Assembly (NCBI GenBank): GCA_002786025.1
Contig: NHNW01000057.1
Location: forward strand, 1-64,000
From: Zasmidium citrigriseum
Taxonomy: Eukaryota > Ascomycota > Dothideomycetes > Mycosphaerellales > Mycosphaerellaceae
DNA length: 64,000 nt
Reading direction: 5' to 3'
Shown here in pieces: positions 60,762-64,000 of this stretch. Under the pieces are notes generated by a model. It was not told where the DNA came from. It searched no databases and worked only from the letters and a program-made list of their open reading frames with translations. The position numbers were made by a program, and so were the translations under genes. Each line of letters starts with the position of its first letter. Position 1 is the stretch's first letter.

Positions 60762-61502
60762 TCAACAAGGCTCAAACCCCTCATTCTTGATCGCGAAATA
60801 TGGCGTCCATGCCTCAAGCGTCTTGCAGAATGTATCATCCGCCACTTCCAGAGTAGCAGCCCCAAAATCCGTATCGAAAAGCTTTGTCCTGACCGCTTCG
60901 TCCATGAGCTCGGTCGAAAGGAGCCACGTTCTAAACCACTCGCCCAGATCGTTCTCGACAGCGTCATCCTCCGGCTTTGCCAATCGGAAAGAGTGCGTAT
61001 GCCTCCTACCCTTATGATACACGATCTTTGGATGGGTGTTGTCGTGGAGCATGACGGTCTTGAAGTCCGCAATGGTGTAATCGCCATGTGCAGACCAGTA
61101 CACGTACATCGGGTCATCGTTCAGCGTCCAGACCATGACATGCTCCCACTCATGAGTATGGCTCGAGTTCGGATCGTCATAGTTGAAGTCTTTCTCAAAG
61201 TAGTAGGCGTAGAGGTAGACGCACCAGCCGTGGTTGCAATGCTCGCGGACATAGGTGTTGCAGTGCGTTAGGCGGTCGACCTCGCGACAGTCGTGATCGT
61301 CGTACGGATAAAGGCCTGCGTTTGTGTTGCCGGCGGCGTCGATTGCCGCGGTCTGGTAGCATGAGTCTTTGTCGAAGTCCAGTACGGGCTGGTATTTGAG
61401 TGCTCCCTCAGAGGCATTTTCGGGAATGGGTTCCAGGACGTTGGCAACAATCGTGGAGATCAGTGTCATGAGCAATGCCAGTCTCGCGAAAAAGAGAGTC
61501 AT
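60762..61502 (-). CDS. NPP1/NLP family secreted protein, divergent
   Basis: A single exon of 246 aa. A signal peptide covers about residues 1-20 (MTLFFARLALLMTLISTIVA). The NPP1 fold is indicated by KYQPVLDFDKDSCYQTAAID, WCVYLYAYYFEKD and the central heptapeptide region, which here reads SHTHEWE (residues 114-120) followed by HVMVW. Family members secreted by plant-associated fungi and oomycetes can trigger necrosis in dicots, but many are non-toxic. The heptapeptide departs from the family consensus at several positions, so activity cannot be assumed. It has four Cys in the 70-95 region. A 50-bp tandem duplication lies in its 5' leader. Confidence 0.88.
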   Translation of the reverse strand: MTLFFARLALLMTLISTIVANVLEPIPENASEGALKYQPVLDFDKDSCYQTAAIDAAGNTNAGLYPYDDHDCREVDRLTHCNTYVREHCNHGWCVYLYAYYFEKDFNYDDPNSSHTHEWEHVMVWTLNDDPMYVYWSAHGDYTIADFKTVMLHDNTHPKIVYHKGRRHTHSFRLAKPEDDAVENDLGEWFRTWLLSTELMDEAVRTKLFDTDFGAATLEVADDTFCKTLEAWTPYFAIKNEGFEPC

Positions 61503-62325
61503 TTTATTGGAACGCGTAGATCCGTGAAGATGAAGGTGGCGTATTCGAAGGTATGTGTGGAGGCCGTAGATTTGTGAGGATGAGGCTGGTGTATTCGAAG
61601 GTATGTGTGTAAAGTCTTCAGATGCCGTTTCAGTTCTGGAGTTGTAGATGCCACAGGAAGAAATGCAGTGTGGTCATAATGCGTCTGCTTCAGAGTGATG
61701 CAACAGTGAACACCGAACAGCTGGAAAGTGAGCAGTCACATGCATCCACGTGGGAAGCCACGATGATGCTGATGGAACCGTGAACAACGAGTGCACTTTC
61801 CTCGTGAACATAAATTGTGTGGAAAGAGTGAGCTTGGATCAGGTGGCTGGATCTGCCACCGATATGTAAAGTTCACATGATTGCGGCGATGCTGAGAACA
61901 AGTCGTCATTCAATGTTTACTTCTCACATCCATCACAAGTTGATCGTTACTGATTGTGCTTGTGCTCGTGACTGCGAGCCATGAACAGGAAGAGCCGAAG
62001 TCATTCAGCACCCTCCGAAGACGCTTTCTATCATAATTAAGAGACCCAGTGCACTGTCTCTCAAAGGATTGCAGAAATCTAGGGTTGTACATTCAGCCTC
62101 ATCGTGAAGCGCGAAGGCTACCAAATTCGGGCGGATCCGTGGAGGAAACAGCTCAAAGTCCGCCAATATCGCCGACTATCTCCTTGACACTGTTGTTCTA
62201 TGGCAAATGGTCGGACGTTGACACGATCGCATCGTTGTATAAAATCGATCGTTTGGCACTCGCGGAGGACTCATTCTCTCTGACTGACTTTAGCCTTTCC
62301 TTCCAACAAGCTAGCTGCTCTGAAG
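61503..62325. promoter_or_regulatory. Divergent promoter region of NLP and NmrA-like genes
   Basis: 823 bp between divergent genes, with no further gene. It contains the 50-bp tandem duplication described separately. Confidence 0.45.
61516..61615. repeat. 50-bp tandem duplication in the NLP 5' leader
   Basis: 61516-61565 and 61566-61615 both start GTAGAT and share GTATTCGAAGGTATGTGTG. They differ at about ten positions, mostly transitions plus a divergent last few bases. The first copy begins 14 bp upstream of the NLP start codon. Confidence 0.8.
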
Positions 62326-63336
62326 ATGTTGTCGAACTACATCACGAACGTCGCCATCGTTGGAGTGAGTGTCTAATCAGTCTGCTTGAATTGACTATGC
62401 TAACATTCATAGGCTGGCGGAAACATCGGTTCTCACATGGTCAGCGCTCTTCTTGCGACCGGAAAGCATACAATCACAGCCATCACACGGAAGGAAAGCA
62501 CTTCCAAACTTCCTGCGAAAGTCGTCTCCAAGTATGTTGACTACGACAAGCCCGACACAATCACTGAAGCGTTACGTGGCCAAGACGCACTAGTCATCAC
62601 CGTTGGTTTCTTCGCACCGAAAAATCTCAGCAGTCTGCTCGTCCAAGCTGCAGCAGATGCCGAAGTGCCATGGGTTCTCCCGAGCGAGTGGTCACCAGAC
62701 TCAGCACATGAAGGTCTTGTGAGAGATATTAGCAGCCTGCAGAACATGCCTGTTGTACGTGAGCAAATTCGAGATCTGGGGAAGAGCTCGTACCTTGCAC
62801 TCTGCTGTGGACTGTGGTATGAATGGTGTCTTTCAACTCCAGTACTATTTGGAATCGATGCTCTGCAGAAGAAGGCTACTCTATTCGATGGAGGCGATAC
62901 GAAGATCAACACCTCCACTCTTGCTCAGGTCGGGCGATCAGTCGCTGCATTGTTGAGTCTTCCAATCAAGTCCGATGATGATCGATGTTTGGAGCAATTC
63001 AAAAACGGACATGTCTATACCTCATCGTTCTGCATCAGTCAGAACGAGATGCTGGAATCCGTGTTCCGTGTCACCGGCACTGTGCGAGCGCAGTGGACGA
63101 TCGAGAAACGGCCTGTGCGGGAATATTTCAACGAAGGGGTAGAGGCTCGAAAGAATGGTACAATGCGGGAAGTTGGCCGGAAAGTGTACTCACGAGTGTT
63201 CTTTGACGATGATGCTGGAAACTTTGAGAAGAGGATTGGTACAGCGAATGAGATACTTGGCCTGCCTAACGAGGACTTGGATGAGGCTACGAGGCTGGCT
63301 ATTGATATGAAGAGGAGAAAAGCATATGAACAATGA
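62326..63336 (+). CDS. NmrA-like / isoflavone-reductase-like NAD(P)-binding protein
   Basis: Two exons, 62326-62364 (13 codons) and 62413-63336, are joined by a 48-nt intron (GTGAGT...TTCATAG) and give 320 aa. Splicing completes the cofactor motif VAIVGAGGNIGSHMV; without the tiny first exon the glycine motif is broken. ALRGQDALVITVGFF and VLPSEWSPDS are typical of the NmrA/IFR group, in which an atypical SDR fold binds NADPH. Some members are redox sensors controlling nitrogen regulation, others reduce aromatic secondary metabolites. The missing classical YxxxK is normal for this group. The substrate is unknown. Confidence 0.86.
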
Positions 63337-63653
63337 GAATTTGTAAAGTGAGATCTATGCCGTATACGACAAGATTTGGTCCTTCCCTTCTTCATGTGGA
63401 GCCAAGCCAGCGGTAAGTGAATGAATCCACCCCAGTTCCTGCCTCAGGCACACAATCATCCAAACCCGGAAACGATCGGCGCTATCCCGCTGGCCAGATA
63501 AGCTATCTATCAGGCCTATCAGCAGCAAGAACGTTCCCCGAGCGACACCTCTCATCGACATTCCCCAAGCGAGGATATGAACGGCGAGAATAGCGTGCGA
63601 CTGCTTGTGTTGTCGCTACTGATGCCTCCGAGCGGGAAGCCTGGGTGTGAGCG
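63337..63653. promoter_or_regulatory. Intergenic: promoter of the Zn2Cys6 factor
   Basis: 317 bp; an upstream ATG at 63620 opens only a short frame that closes before the chosen start. Confidence 0.4.
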
Positions 63654-64000
63654 ATGATGGACGCCACCCTCTCGCCTACGGGACCGAATCAAGGCCGGAA
63701 GTACAAGTCGAGGAAAGAGAGGCCGTGTGATGCGTGCAGGCGGAGGAAGGTGTGCTGTATTCGGGAGGACGGAGATGATGCTTGTGTGAGTGATGCCGAG
63801 AGATTGAAGCCGAGTTGATGCTTACTTGTGGAAGTCATTGTGTAGGTGAGTGAGACTGTTGGTATCGGTATCGGAACGACTGCTCATCATTCGAAGAATG
63901 CAAAATACAGAATGCAGATATCTGAACGGGCCAACGCCACGGAAACGAAGTGAGTGAATGTTTTGGCAGAAATGTTGGTCACAGACTGAGCTTTTGTACA
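63654..64000 (+). CDS. Zn2Cys6 transcription factor, 5' part with an 11-nt microexon (runs off the window)
   Basis: A fungal binuclear-zinc DNA-binding protein. Exon 1 (63654-63785, 44 codons) ends RPCDACRRRKVCCIREDGDDAC, giving the first four Cys. A 49-nt intron (GTGAGT...GGAAG) leads to an 11-nt exon, 63835-63845 (TCATTGTGTAG). A 51-nt intron (GTGAGT...CGAAG) then leads to exon 3 (63897-63949), ending in another GTGAGT donor. Only this splicing gives DACSLCRMQNTECRYLNGPTPRKR, with the exact C-x2-C-x6-C spacing and the usual linker. The third intron extends to or just past the window end. The rest of the protein is not visible. Confidence 0.83.

Noticed and set aside
53526..64000. A secondary-metabolite gene cluster (carotenoid oxygenase, NmrA-like reductase, Zn2Cys6 factor)
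   Set aside because: No backbone synthase is present and the intervening genes are general metabolic or trafficking genes.

Overview
The window looks like a piece of a filamentous ascomycete chromosome (Pezizomycotina, most likely a Dothideomycete near Mycosphaerellales). The evidence is introns of 44-60 nt with GTRNGT donors, a repeat-rich left end mutated in the style of repeat-induced point mutation (RIP), and fungal gene families such as a SepH/Cdc7 septation kinase, a PhiA-like wall protein, the complex I 21 kDa fungal subunit, GH76, an NLP-type secreted protein and Zn2Cys6 factors. The genus is an inference.

Region 1-6040 is a dead transposon nest. A Ty1/copia pol 3' end (1-1415) leads into its 3' LTR (from 1616). 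That LTR is split by a 3592-bp PIF-Harbinger DNA transposon (1993-5584) with 21-bp terminal inverted repeats and a TAA target duplication. A second ~220-bp partial LTR copy follows (5666-5885). The whole block is depleted of CpA/TpG and full of TAG/TAA stops, and this ends sharply near 6041.

Region 6.3-17 kb holds a Ser/Pro-rich gene with one in-frame TAG (6328-9369), MET6 methionine synthase, a possible small gene, an inositol-type sugar transporter and a short-chain dehydrogenase. At 17.5-20.6 kb and again at 42.8-46.0 kb sit two tandem pairs of one paralogous family. It combines a forkhead-like N-terminal segment with an F-box-like LPxELRNRIY segment, and three of the four members end in a SUMO-consensus-like site. 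This is the most system-like novelty here. The interval 21.9-31.3 kb carries a GH76 mannanase-type enzyme, an MFS transporter, three small basic related genes in a row and an SKG6-like membrane protein.

Region 32.9-42.3 kb holds tRNA-Pro(AGG) with an intron, a small membrane protein, a 34-bp minisatellite, a Gfo/Idh/MocA oxidoreductase, a PhiA-like protein, a Pof1-type nucleotidyltransferase, the complex I subunit and a RING protein. Region 46.2-64 kb holds an EGF plus GH43-like secreted protein, SepH kinase, a secreted-looking carotenoid oxygenase, a cation diffusion facilitator ending next to an assembly gap (N at 57065 flanked by an exact 64-bp duplication), an arrestin-like protein, a sulfite-oxidase-like enzyme, a hotdog thioesterase, an NLP-family gene, an NmrA-like reductase and the start of a Zn2Cys6 factor. 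In that factor an 11-nt microexon is needed to complete the zinc cluster. Exon boundaries were inferred by hand from GT-AG signals, reading phase and family conservation; no transcript or database evidence was used.
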